The position numbers and the translations under genes are program-made. The notes under the pieces were generated by a model that saw only the letters and a program-made list of their open reading frames with translations, did no database searches and was not told the DNA's origin. 64,000 nt of DNA. Source: Halobacillus litoralis (GTDB lineage: Bacteria > Bacillota > Bacilli > Bacillales > Halobacillaceae). Position 1 is the first letter of the stretch; each line of letters starts with the position of its first letter. Positions 29,456-37,306 of this stretch are shown here, one piece after another. The DNA lies in contig NZ_CP129016.1 of NCBI RefSeq assembly GCF_020524085.2, positions 1,048,001-1,112,000 on the forward strand. The letters are read 5' to 3'.

Positions 29456-29489
29456 TAAGACAATTCCAAAAGAATTGTCTTATTTTTTT
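29456..29489 (+). terminator. Terminator of the ATP-grasp/MurE/racemase operon
   Basis: TAAGACAATTC-CAAAA-GAATTGTCTTA followed by TTTTTTTG; a perfect 11-bp stem. Confidence 0.92.
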
Positions 29490-29805
29490 GCCTTTTTTAG
29501 ATGTTTATAATCAACAACACCTCCTTATGGTTGGAAGTTCATCCTTGTAATAGTGTGTATCTGATTCTATTAACCTATGACTTTAATCCTTGTTATAAAT
29601 CATCTTGAGAGCATAATTTGTCGACGGGAAACGCAAACATACGTGTGTTTTGTTATGATTTGAAACACAAATGTAATAATAATTTGTCTTTATTTAGCGA
29701 ATATCTTTGATATAATGAGATAGGAAAATGCAACAGACGACTTAAAGTACATACAACAGACAACATAGATTCACAAAATGAGAGTTTAGTAGGAAGTGAT
29801 ATAAA
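29490..29805 (+). promoter_or_regulatory. Upstream region of ftsX with probable promoter
   Basis: AT-rich gap without a gene I can support. TATAAT at 29711-29716 with TTTGA directly ahead (extended-type) is a probable -10; there is no good -35 at the usual distance. A TGTAAT at 29672 followed by TTTGTC five bases later recalls half of a WalR site (TGTWAH-N5-TGTWAH) but does not fit it well. Confidence 0.4.
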
Positions 29806-29916
29806 TTGTTCGATCTGCATCACCGCAGTCCAGCACCTTATGTTCTGAGGGATTCCGTTCTATACAATGGAGAGGTTGAACGGATGACACGGGGGGACCA
29901 ATCTTATGAAATTTAA
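29806..29916 (+). other. Possible 36-codon reading frame overlapping the ftsX start
   Basis: TTG at 29806, with AGGAAG nine bases ahead, opens a frame ending at TAA 29914-29916, eleven bases inside ftsX. The product ends LYNGEVERMTRGDQSYEI. That tail weakly recalls the end of FtsE proteins, and the overlap with ftsX is where ftsE would end. It could be a remnant of a deleted ftsE, a coupled leader, or chance. A TGA at 29797 closes the frame upstream, so no longer ftsE is present. Confidence 0.25.
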
Positions 29917-30799
29917 GACATTTGGTCGCCACGGAAAAGAGGGAGTCAAAAGCTTAGCTAGAAACAGGTGGATGTCCATAGCTTCTATTTCAGCTGTGAC
30001 TGTAACCTTGTTGCTGGTGGGAGTTTTTGCCACATTGTTATTGAATCTAAACGACATTGGTACACAGATCGAAGAAGACGTAGAAGTTCGCGTCTTTATA
30101 GATAGAACGGCTGAAAATCAAAGCCGTGAAGATTTAAAGAATCAAATTGAAGAAGTATCGGCTGTTTCTTCTGTAGAGTTTCAATCCAAGGAAGAAGGAT
30201 TGGATCGCTTGATCGATAGTCTTGGCGATGATGGAGAGGTATTTGAATCCTTGAAGGATGAAAACCCTTTGAATGATGTGTACATCGTCAAAACAGAAAA
30301 CCCTGAAGATACAATCCCGGTTGCACAGATTATTGAAGATTTTAATAGCGTAGCAAAAGTTGAATATGCCAAAGAAACAGTGCAACGTCTTTTCAATGTC
30401 ATGGATGTGGCTCGTAATGTAGGTTATGCGGTTATCGCCGGGCTTCTATTCACGGCTATGTTCCTGATTGCGAATACGATTCGAATTACGATCGTTGCTC
30501 GTAAGAGAGAGATTGAAATTATGAAAATGGTCGGAGCGACAAACTGGTTTATTCGCTGGCCATTTCTTTTCGAAGGCTTGTTAATTGGTATTCTTGGTTC
30601 ACTTGTACCCATTGCACTCGTTGTATTCGGGTATGATTATCTTTACACAGAAGTGACCACAAGATACCCTACATTGTTTATTGAATTGCTGCCCGTTTAC
30701 CCATTCGTCTTAAAAGTATCCGCATTGCTGATCTTAATGGGGGTCGTCATTGGTTTATGGGGAAGTTTCACGTCTATTCGTAAGTATTTGAGAGTTTAA
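29906..30799 (+). CDS. ftsX: Cell division / murein hydrolase-activating protein FtsX
   Basis: Membrane protein that, with the ATPase FtsE, transmits ATP hydrolysis to a periplasmic peptidoglycan hydrolase. The 297-residue protein has a cytosolic N-terminus (RNRWMSIASISAVTV) and a first membrane helix. A large extracellular loop follows (about residues 50-165, with VRVFIDRTAEN and a variable acidic part). Three C-terminal helices follow, with NTIRITIVARKREIEIMKMVGATNWFIR, the FtsX signature. CGGGGGG lies ahead of the ATG. No ftsE precedes it, which is unusual. The next gene is a coiled-coil M23 peptidase, the expected type of partner. Confidence 0.92.
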   Translation: MKFKTFGRHGKEGVKSLARNRWMSIASISAVTVTLLLVGVFATLLLNLNDIGTQIEEDVEVRVFIDRTAENQSREDLKNQIEEVSAVSSVEFQSKEEGLDRLIDSLGDDGEVFESLKDENPLNDVYIVKTENPEDTIPVAQIIEDFNSVAKVEYAKETVQRLFNVMDVARNVGYAVIAGLLFTAMFLIANTIRITIVARKREIEIMKMVGATNWFIRWPFLFEGLLIGILGSLVPIALVVFGYDYLYTEVTTRYPTLFIELLPVYPFVLKVSALLILMGVVIGLWGSFTSIRKYLRV

Positions 30800-30852
30800 A
30801 TCTATGGATCTAACAAAAATAAACAGGTAAGGATTCGGGGGAGGAAGAAAGT

Positions 30853-32199
30853 TTGAAGTTGAGAGTTTTAGTTGCCGCTCTGACCGTCAGTCTTATTCTA
30901 TCCGGTTTTCCACTCTATTCCCAAACAGTCAACGCAGAAACGAATCAGGATAAATTAGAGGAGAACCGTTCCAAGCAGTCTGAAAAAGAAAAAGAAAAAC
31001 AAGAAAAACAGAAAGAAATTGAAGAGCTTCAAGAACAACAGGAAGCAGTAAACGCTGAAATCGCACAGTTGGACAAGCAAGTGATGGAAGCGATGGACAA
31101 GATCGAAACGAAAGAAAAAGAAATTGCAAAAACAAGAGAAAACATCGAGCAATTAAAAGCGGACATTGCTGAACTTGAAAAAAGAATTGCCGAACGAGAT
31201 GAACTTTTAAAGGACCGCGTTAAATCCATGCACCAAAACGGTGGAGCGATTGATTACCTGGATGTTCTTATGGGTGCGGAAAGCTTCGGGAACTTCTTAG
31301 AGCGTGTCATGAGTTTGAATACGATCGCTACACAGGATAAAGAAATCTTGGAGCAGCATAAAGCTGATAAAGAAGAAGTAGAAAAGAAAAAAGCTCAGGT
31401 TGAAGAAGAACTAGCATCTCTTGAGGATAAACTGCAAGAATTAGAAGCTTTGAAACAAGAACTCGATCAGAAAAAAGAAGAGAAAAACGAATTGATGGAG
31501 AATCTTGAACAGAAAGAAGAGCTTGCGCACAATCACGTGATGGACATTAAAGAAGAACAGGATACTCTTGCTGCGCAAGAAGCTGCCATTCAGAAGGAAA
31601 TTGAACGTGAACGTGAAAGACAGCGTAAAGCAGAAGAAGAAGCTAGAAAGAGAGCAGCTGAAAAAGCGGCGGCTGAAAAGAAAGCAACGGCTTCAAACAC
31701 AAGCAGCAATGATTCCAGCTCAAGTTCAAGCTCAAGCTCAAGCTCAAGCTCGTCCAATGAGTCATCTTCTTCTAATAGTGGAGCATACTTCAGTTGGCCT
31801 GCAAGTGCACCTGCTACATCAGAATTTGACCGAAACCGTATCCATCCTATTACAGGAGAACCAAAGTTGCACTCAGGAATTGATTTGGCTGCCGGGGGCA
31901 CTATTCCGATTCATGCAGCAGCTGACGGAACAGTGATCCGTGCCAATTACTCATCAAGCTACGGGAATGTGGTTATGATCTCTCACCGTATCAATGGCCA
32001 AACATTCACGACAGTATATGCTCATATGAGAAGTACGCCTGCCGTCTCTGCAGGACAGTCTGTATCTAGAGGCCAGTTCCTTGGAAACATGGGGACCACA
32101 GGGGCGTCTACAGGACAGCACCTTCACTTTGAAATCCATGAAGGAAGCTGGAACGGAGCACGTTCAAACTCTGTAAACCCACGTAAATACTTGCCATAA
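30853..32199 (+). CDS. Secreted coiled-coil M23 peptidoglycan endopeptidase (EnvC/PcsB/CwlO-like organisation)
   Basis: Exported murein hydrolase. It has a signal peptide (KLRVLVAALTVSLILSGFPL, cleavage near VNAET). Two long coiled-coil stretches follow (about residues 30-130 and 165-275), rich in Glu, Lys and Gln. A Ser-rich linker is at about 285-312, and a C-terminal M23 LytM domain has zinc ligands in HSGIDLA (HxxxD) and HLHFEIH (HxH). This layout matches proteins controlled by FtsX, whose gene lies 53 bp upstream. The start is TTG 30853 after GGGGGAGGAAGAAAG. Length is 448 residues. Confidence 0.92.
   Translation: MKLRVLVAALTVSLILSGFPLYSQTVNAETNQDKLEENRSKQSEKEKEKQEKQKEIEELQEQQEAVNAEIAQLDKQVMEAMDKIETKEKEIAKTRENIEQLKADIAELEKRIAERDELLKDRVKSMHQNGGAIDYLDVLMGAESFGNFLERVMSLNTIATQDKEILEQHKADKEEVEKKKAQVEEELASLEDKLQELEALKQELDQKKEEKNELMENLEQKEELAHNHVMDIKEEQDTLAAQEAAIQKEIERERERQRKAEEEARKRAAEKAAAEKKATASNTSSNDSSSSSSSSSSSSSSNESSSSNSGAYFSWPASAPATSEFDRNRIHPITGEPKLHSGIDLAAGGTIPIHAAADGTVIRANYSSSYGNVVMISHRINGQTFTTVYAHMRSTPAVSAGQSVSRGQFLGNMGTTGASTGQHLHFEIHEGSWNGARSNSVNPRKYLP
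31717..31752 (+). repeat. Hexanucleotide microsatellite (AGCTCA)6 in the Ser-rich linker
   Basis: Six near-perfect copies of AGCTCA, in frame and each encoding Ser-Ser, lie in the linker before the M23 domain. Slippage would change the linker length by two residues per unit without breaking the frame. Confidence 0.85.
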
Positions 32200-32217
32200 T
32201 AGTAAAGCGCAAGAACG

Positions 32218-32257
32218 AAACCGATGGAAAATCTTTATGATTTTCCATCGGTTTTTT
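32218..32257 (+). terminator. Terminator after the M23 endopeptidase gene
   Basis: AACCGATGGAAAATC pairs with GATTTTCCATCGGTT, followed by TTTTG. Confidence 0.93.
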
Positions 32258-32867
32258 GCTTTGTTCTTCTCTATACGCTTTTTAATGATGTATGAGATTT
32301 CATTTTAGGACATCTTGAGAAATTTAAAGATGTCGTGAGTTCTGTATTTTGGCATACAGATAATTATTGTAACCCGCCCATTCGTTTCATCCTGTCTTAA
32401 CACACCCTAATCAACAGAAGCCACAAAGATTGCGACTGCTAGGAGTTGTCAGGACAATTCGATTTACTCTGTCCCCTCTTAAAGCATCATATTAAGACAA
32501 GTAGCCTTCTTTATACACCTCTATGAGCCATGGGGGGTTATTTTTCAAGGTCTAAGAGTATACAGCATTCCAACGCTGCAAACAGCGTTTCTGACATCAT
32601 CTTTGCAAACATGGGTGGATTCGTAATGGATCTTAGGAATATTAAGAATGGTCATCGCGTGTAGTTCCTGTGGAAATCTTGTTAATAGAAGGGTGGGGAA
32701 GATTATTTAATGAGTTATTCACATGTGCATAACTTGGCAGGGTATGATTAGGTAGTGTGTCAGCATCAATTTTCTCCCTTCTTGTCTTGGAGGTAAGAGA
32801 CAGACTAGCCTTCCATCTGAAGATCTAGAAGGGAACCGTACACGATGAGAAAAATTAGTGAATCACA
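32258..32867. other. 610-bp gap without a recognisable gene
   Basis: AT-rich, no frame with a ribosome site and no similarity I recognise. It has a short hairpin AACGCTG-CAAA-CAGCGTT (about 32570-32588) without a T-run. It lies downstream of the small zinc-ribbon gene on the minus strand and may hold its 3' untranslated region. Confidence 0.4.
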
Positions 32868-33056
32868 TCATAAGACCGTTTTATTATGGACATAAGCTTG
32901 AATTATTTTCTTTTTAGAGGCGTGAAACTTTATAGAATGTATGGGGAGAGGTGCAATATGTGTGAGGTTTTCGTTGCAAATAGGACAATACCAAGGACTG
33001 TTATTACTACTACTGTAGGAAGCTCTATAACAACGGGTACACATCTTCTTTATCAC
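32868..33056 (-). CDS. Small zinc-ribbon protein
   Basis: A 62-residue protein with CTRCYRAS and WYCPICNENL, two CxxC pairs spaced like a rubredoxin-type zinc ribbon, and a basic C-terminal half. Function unknown; such proteins may bind nucleic acid or be metal-site adaptors. GTG 33056 is a convincing start: GAGGAGG lies seven bases ahead. A promoter with TATAAT lies about 60 bp further upstream. It diverges from the intracellular protease gene. Confidence 0.65.
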   Translation of the reverse strand: MIKKMCTRCYRASYSSSNNSPWYCPICNENLTHIAPLPIHSIKFHASKKKIIQAYVHNKTVL

Positions 33057-33113
33057 GAAAAAACCTCCTCAATTAGGGTTCAATTAGTTCTTTATAAAGA
33101 ATAGTTACTGAAT

Positions 33114-33141
33114 ATTATACCTTATCCATGCTATAAAACAA
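33114..33141 (-). promoter_or_regulatory. SigA-type promoter of the zinc-ribbon gene
   Basis: On the minus strand TTGTTT, a 16-base spacer and a perfect TATAAT. Confidence 0.65.
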
Positions 33142-33217
33142 ACATGATTAAGAATAATGATTCATTATATTTCGAAGTTCATCGTATATAAGTCCTCTTT
33201 TTCTTAATATTGTGAAC

Positions 33218-33231
33218 GTAACATATGTTCG
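33218..33231. promoter_or_regulatory. LexA-like palindrome over the protease promoter
   Basis: GTAACATATGTTCG matches the B. subtilis LexA box CGAAC-N4-GTTCG form at 12 of 14 positions; the two mismatches are the outer left bases. It lies just ahead of a TATAAT -10 at 33236-33241, which belongs to the protease gene, so a repressor here would block the promoter. Confidence 0.4.
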
Positions 33232-33305
33232 GTGTTATAATTAAAGGAGAACATTCTTCATGACTAGTCTTCCAGTTTGTAGTTCATATCCGAAGGAGGA
33301 AGAGT

Positions 33306-34268
33306 ATGAATCGAATGAAACTTATACCTTACAGAATGGATGCTATTTTGGACACGACGAATGAAATACCCAAAGGTGTCCATATGGTCGAGGCTCAAAG
33401 TTTATGGGACGAGACGCGGCAAGGGGAGAGCAGTGTCATAGCTGTTATTGATACAGGGTGTCAGAGTGATCATCCAGACTTACAAGGACAAATTGTAGGT
33501 GGACGAAACTTTACTGATGATTATAATGGTGATGCCGAAAATTTCCAAGATAATAACGGGCACGGAACTCACGTAGCCGGTACTATTGCCGCTAAGGAAG
33601 ATGGTGAAGGTGTAGTTGGTGTAGCACCTCAAGCGAAGCTTCTTATTCTTAAGGTTCTCTCAGAAGAGGGGAGTGGGCAATATCAATGGATTACAGATGC
33701 TATTGATTATGCGGTGCAATGGAGAGGGGAGAACAATGAACGTGTTCGTGTGATCTCCATGTCTCTTGGAGGACCAGAAGATACGCCAGAATTAAAAAAA
33801 TCGATCTTGAATGCCATTTCCGAAGGAGTATCTGTGGTATGTGCGGCAGGGAATGAAGGTGATGGACGGGAAGATACGATGGAGTATGCATATCCCGGAG
33901 CTTATAACGAAGTCATCCAAGTAGGGGCTGTGGATGAGCGGAGACGGCTGGCACCATTTACGAACACGAATGATCAAATTGATCTTGTTGCTCCTGGTGT
34001 GAATGTCCTCTCCACCTATCTTGAAGGTAAATATGCTCGCTTATCAGGTACTTCTATGGCAACTCCACATGTTTCTGGTGGCCTTGCATTAATCATTCCT
34101 TTAGTAGAATCTCAATTTCAGAGGCAAATGTCCGAATCTGAAGTATTTTCACAACTGATCAAGCGTACAACTCCTTTAGGTCACTCTAAAGTAGCCGAAG
34201 GAAATGGACTAATGACCTTGGCTCTGACAAAAAAATTAGAAGAATTATTTAGCACCTACATCACATAA
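33306..34268 (+). CDS. Intracellular subtilisin-family serine protease (IspA-like)
   Basis: Cytoplasmic S8 protease, the major intracellular protease type in Bacillus. It has no signal peptide. The short N-terminal propeptide carries KLIPYR, the LIPY inhibitory motif of intracellular subtilisins, removed on activation. The catalytic triad is Asp49 (VIDTGC), His86 (NGHGTHVAG) and Ser250 (GTSMATPH), with the oxyanion Asn in AAGNEGDG. Length 320 is the family norm. AAGGAGG lies six bases before the ATG. It is monocistronic, with a LexA-like site over its promoter and its own terminator. Confidence 0.94.
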   Translation: MNRMKLIPYRMDAILDTTNEIPKGVHMVEAQSLWDETRQGESSVIAVIDTGCQSDHPDLQGQIVGGRNFTDDYNGDAENFQDNNGHGTHVAGTIAAKEDGEGVVGVAPQAKLLILKVLSEEGSGQYQWITDAIDYAVQWRGENNERVRVISMSLGGPEDTPELKKSILNAISEGVSVVCAAGNEGDGREDTMEYAYPGAYNEVIQVGAVDERRRLAPFTNTNDQIDLVAPGVNVLSTYLEGKYARLSGTSMATPHVSGGLALIIPLVESQFQRQMSESEVFSQLIKRTTPLGHSKVAEGNGLMTLALTKKLEELFSTYIT

Positions 34269-34282
34269 CTATATATTTAAAT

Positions 34283-34309
34283 GGAGAGGTTGTTACCTCT
34301 CTTTTTTTT
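34283..34309 (+). terminator. Protease gene terminator
   Basis: GAGAGGT-TGTT-ACCTCTC followed by TTTTTTTT. Confidence 0.9.
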
Positions 34310-34400
34310 GTGCAAACCAAGTCCACCGTTTAGAAAACACAATATAAACTCAGACCGTGATTTTGTGTCGAAGATAGTTAAATAATGGTAAATAACCGGT

Positions 34401-34579
34401 TGCACACATTTTTGAATACAAGTGTACGAAAATGATTACATGTACACAAAAATGTATTCAGTGCGTTTGCAATTACGTTTACATGTGTACGAAACTGTAT
34501 GCACGTTGATATATAAGGATGTGTGCAAATTTGAATACATGCAAACAATATTGCAAGCAAGTATACAATTATGAACACG
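34401..34579. repeat. Eight ~20-bp iterons, probable centromere (parC) of the actin segregation locus
   Basis: Units begin at 34401, 34421, 34441, 34461 (23 bp), 34484, 34520, 34540 and 34560; all others are exactly 20 bp, with a 16-bp gap after the fifth. The rough consensus TGTGTACGAAAATGTATACA has TGTGTAC at its left and a complementary GTATACA-like right, so each unit is also a weak palindrome. The array ends 12 bp before the -35 of the parM promoter. Iterons beside the promoter of a ParM-type operon are the usual form of the ParR-binding centromere and allow autoregulation. Confidence 0.75.
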
Positions 34580-34591
34580 TAAAAAGGCGCA

Positions 34592-34620
34592 TTGACTATT
34601 TTCAGATTGTTTAATAGATT
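34592..34620 (+). promoter_or_regulatory. Probable parMR promoter
   Basis: TTGACT at 34592-34597, a 17-base spacer and TAGATT at 34615-34620, directly downstream of the iterons and 49 bp ahead of the parM start. Confidence 0.6.
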
Positions 34621-34668
34621 TAGAGTAAGGTGAGGTCAAATCTAGCAAAAGAAAAGGAGAGCTGTTTA

Positions 34669-35856
34669 ATGACAAACTCTAGAATTGCAGCTGTTGATGT
34701 TGGTAATGATGCCGTGAAGGCGAACTTTGGAAAGTTGGAATCTTCTCTATATATTCCTAATGTGGTCGCTAGAGACCTTGAGGACCGTCCGGTTATCGGA
34801 ATTGAAGATCTAGATGATAAGGATCCACTCGATAATCTACATATTCGAGTGCATTCCCCTGCTTTACGTGAGAACAATGCTATTTATCGTGTAGGGAATT
34901 TAGCTACGAAGACTACAAACTCTGCGGAGTTGGATCCTGGGAGTTACAAATCCGAAGAAGATCAAACATTGATCATGCTGTTTGCATCTCTTGCCATGGA
35001 CGCTGTTACTGGGAAAGATGCACAATCAGCTAAAAACAACGTGATTGAAGCGAACTATACACTTGGTACAGGGTTACCATTACGTGAAGTAAAAGAAGGA
35101 AAAGATGTGGGTTACCGCTCCCAGCTTCTAGGTTCTGTACACCAAGTGGAATTCTTGGTTACACCTAAATATCAAGGAATGAAAGTGAACATCAAGTTTG
35201 ATGAGGTTAAAGTTTATCCAGAAGGCTTTGCTGCTTATGTAAACCTTGTGATGGATAATGATTTGAACATTATTAATAAAGAGTTGGTAGATAAGCAAAT
35301 CCTGATCCAAGACATCGGTGGTCTTTCTACGGATATCGCTGTTATCAGAAACCGTAATGTGGATGATGACAAGGCTCAGGGATTCAACTTGGGAGTATCT
35401 GAGTCATTAGAGATGATTCGTGATGAGATCCTTACGAAGCATGGGGTTGAACTGGACAGTCGTCGTGATGTCGTTGATATCATTACACGTAAAAATGATC
35501 GCCATCACATTATGGTCCGAGGAAGCCGTACAAATGTCCACGACATCACGGACCGCATTTTGCTTGAACTTGCGAAGAAACAATACCGTTACTTGAGAAA
35601 TGTATGGCAGAAGAATTCCCAGTCTGAAATCTGCTATTTCGTAGGTGGCGGATCAGCTGTATTGAAAGATTATATTAAGACATTGAATAATAAACTGGAT
35701 GGCTTTAACATTGAATTCTTTGAAGATGAAAATGAGAGCATTTGGATGATGGCCAATGCTTATTATAAGCTCATCTCTGACTATATCCGCAAGAATTCGA
35801 AGTTAGAAGACAAGTCTAATAAAAAAGTAGAACAAAAAGCCGGATCTTCTAAGTAA
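34669..35856 (+). CDS. parM: ParM/StbA-type bacterial actin (DNA segregation ATPase)
   Basis: Filament-forming actin homologue that pushes or aligns DNA copies bound by a ParR-type adaptor. The 395-residue protein has the actin phosphate-1 loop near the start (AVDVGNDAVKANFG), phosphate-2 at about residue 215 (QDIGGLSTDIAV) and the adenosine motif at about residue 326 (FVGGGSAVLKDYI). It is closer to the Alp/StbA plasmid actins than to MreB. ATG 34669 has AAAAGGAG upstream; an ATG at 34630 has no such site. The parR-like gene follows after 9 bp and iterons precede it, so the locus looks complete. The context appears chromosomal. Confidence 0.88.
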   Translation: MTNSRIAAVDVGNDAVKANFGKLESSLYIPNVVARDLEDRPVIGIEDLDDKDPLDNLHIRVHSPALRENNAIYRVGNLATKTTNSAELDPGSYKSEEDQTLIMLFASLAMDAVTGKDAQSAKNNVIEANYTLGTGLPLREVKEGKDVGYRSQLLGSVHQVEFLVTPKYQGMKVNIKFDEVKVYPEGFAAYVNLVMDNDLNIINKELVDKQILIQDIGGLSTDIAVIRNRNVDDDKAQGFNLGVSESLEMIRDEILTKHGVELDSRRDVVDIITRKNDRHHIMVRGSRTNVHDITDRILLELAKKQYRYLRNVWQKNSQSEICYFVGGGSAVLKDYIKTLNNKLDGFNIEFFEDENESIWMMANAYYKLISDYIRKNSKLEDKSNKKVEQKAGSSK

Positions 35857-35865
35857 GGTGATTGG

Positions 35866-36465
35866 ATGAGTTCTTCTAGAAAAAGTGTGGAGAGGGGACA
35901 GTCGATTACGTTCCGGGTCCCCTCGGACACACCGGATCATTTATTAAAACAGCTGTCCCAGTTAAAAGAGAAGGAACGTAGGAATTTTTCAAGTAGAATT
36001 GCTCAGTTCGTCCTTGATGGAGTGAACCAGTCCTTTACGAAAGAGAAGGAAACCGTGACGATCCCGCTTCCGAAAGCTCTTACGAAAGAGCAAAAAAGTT
36101 GGATTAAACACGAACACTCAGAAGCCCTCATCGGCAGCATCCTTTACCAACTCATGATGGATCCTGTAAGAGCAACGACTTTACTTGCATCGTTGAACAG
36201 CAATGCCTATCATATTGATGATGCACTCTACCTTCAAGAAGAGGCGGCCTCAGAGGAAGAAACACAGATTCCAACAGAGATCGAACCTGAGAAGGAGAAA
36301 GCTGTCCTGCCTGAGACCCCACTTGAGATAGACGGGGATGATGACTTGGATGATCTGGATTTGGACAATCTTCAAGCTGATTTCCAAGAACAACGAGAAG
36401 AAGATGTTCAAGAAGAAGATGACGATGACTTGCTTGGTGACTTTTTATCAAGAATGAATAAATGA
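35866..36465 (+). CDS. ParR-like DNA-binding adaptor
   Basis: The N-terminal 50 residues (GQSITFRVPSDTPDHLLKQL, then RRNFSSRIAQFVLDGV) have the strand-helix-helix look of a ribbon-helix-helix DNA-binding domain as in ParR. A middle helical region follows, then from about residue 125 a strongly acidic linker. The last residues DDDLLGDFLSRMNK form a short amphipathic tail. In ParR proteins the C-terminal tail captures ParM filament ends, so this tail is the likely ParM contact. AAGGTG precedes the ATG. The call rests mainly on position and layout, since ParR sequences diverge quickly. Confidence 0.7.
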   Translation: MSSSRKSVERGQSITFRVPSDTPDHLLKQLSQLKEKERRNFSSRIAQFVLDGVNQSFTKEKETVTIPLPKALTKEQKSWIKHEHSEALIGSILYQLMMDPVRATTLLASLNSNAYHIDDALYLQEEAASEEETQIPTEIEPEKEKAVLPETPLEIDGDDDLDDLDLDNLQADFQEQREEDVQEEDDDDLLGDFLSRMNK

Positions 36466-36467
36466 TT

Positions 36468-36505
36468 ATAAGCCCCTCGTATAAGCGGAGAGGGCTTATT
36501 TTTAT
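36468..36505 (+). terminator. parMR terminator
   Basis: ATAAGCCCCTC and GAGGGCTTAT with an 11-base loop, followed by TTTTA. Confidence 0.88.
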
Positions 36506-36613
36506 TGGGCAACTTTTTTAACAGCCATACCATTAGCGAAATCACCTGGATGAAATTTGAAACTATTTTCTGCCTGTACTCGTAAATAAATCAAAATAGG
36601 CGGAGGTGTTGGC

Positions 36614-37306
36614 ATGGAAGTGGTATTGGACGTCAAGAATTGCAGTGTCGATATACAAAAAGAAAGAATACTGAAGGATATCAGTTTTCATGTGAAAAGA
36701 AATGAAATCATGGCACTGGTCGGTCATAACGGGGCTGGAAAATCAACATTGATGAAGACGATCATCGGCTTGCGGGAAAAAAACAATGGAACATTAACCA
36801 TTACGGGAAATGATCAGGACAAGCAATATAAAGCGTACAAAAGAAATTTTACATATATACCGGAAGAACCGCTTTTGTTCAACGAATTGACGGTCTATCA
36901 TCACTTTAAGCTTTATCAGAAGAGTTATTCTGTTCCCGGGGACGTTTTTGAAAGTCGAGTACAAACCTATACCGAAGGGTTTGAATTGAAGGACAAGCTG
37001 GATGAATATCCGGAAGCGCTGTCTAAAGGAATGAGGCAGAAAGTCCAAACCATTTGTGCTCTCATCCCTGATGTTCCTGTTTTATTCATAGATGAACCGT
37101 TCATGGGACTGGATGTTTATGCAGGTCGATTTCTTGAGGAAGAGTTACAAAGGAAAAAAGCTAATGGGGCCGGTATATTACTGACAACTCACCAACTGGA
37201 GAAGGTATCTGAACTTGCCGACCGTTATGTCATGCTCGTAGAGGGGGAAGTCTCTTCCTCGGGAGATGTGTCAGAATTTCACGAGCTGGAAAGAAGGTCG
37301 ACATGA
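36614..37306 (+). CDS. ABC transporter ATP-binding protein (EcsA-like)
   Basis: ATPase of an ABC exporter. The 230-residue protein has Walker A GHNGAGKST near residue 38, a Q-loop-equivalent region FTYIPEEPLLF, the ABC signature EALSKGMRQKVQ, Walker B VLFIDEPFMGLD and the switch His in LLTTHQLEKV. The signature SKGMRQK in place of LSGGQ is typical of EcsA-like and ABC-2 exporters. GGAGGTG precedes the ATG. It overlaps the permease gene as ATGA. The substrate is unknown. Confidence 0.9.
   Translation: MEVVLDVKNCSVDIQKERILKDISFHVKRNEIMALVGHNGAGKSTLMKTIIGLREKNNGTLTITGNDQDKQYKAYKRNFTYIPEEPLLFNELTVYHHFKLYQKSYSVPGDVFESRVQTYTEGFELKDKLDEYPEALSKGMRQKVQTICALIPDVPVLFIDEPFMGLDVYAGRFLEEELQRKKANGAGILLTTHQLEKVSELADRYVMLVEGEVSSSGDVSEFHELERRST

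Noticed and set aside
29672..29688. WalR (YycF) binding site ahead of ftsX
   Set aside because: Only the first half TGTAAT fits; the second half does not match TGTWAH at the required spacing.
31717..31752. Ser-codon repeat as a sign of foreign DNA or assembly error
   Set aside because: Ser-rich linkers are common in secreted M23 proteins and the repeat keeps the frame.
33260..33364. 33-codon frame starting upstream of and overlapping the protease start
   Set aside because: An AAAGGAG lies ten bases ahead, but the frame overlaps the protease gene out of frame and has no recognisable features; kept only as a possible leader.
34401..34579. The 20-bp repeats ahead of parM as a CRISPR array
   Set aside because: Units are head-to-tail without unique spacers and there are no cas genes; the position before a ParM operon fits a centromere.
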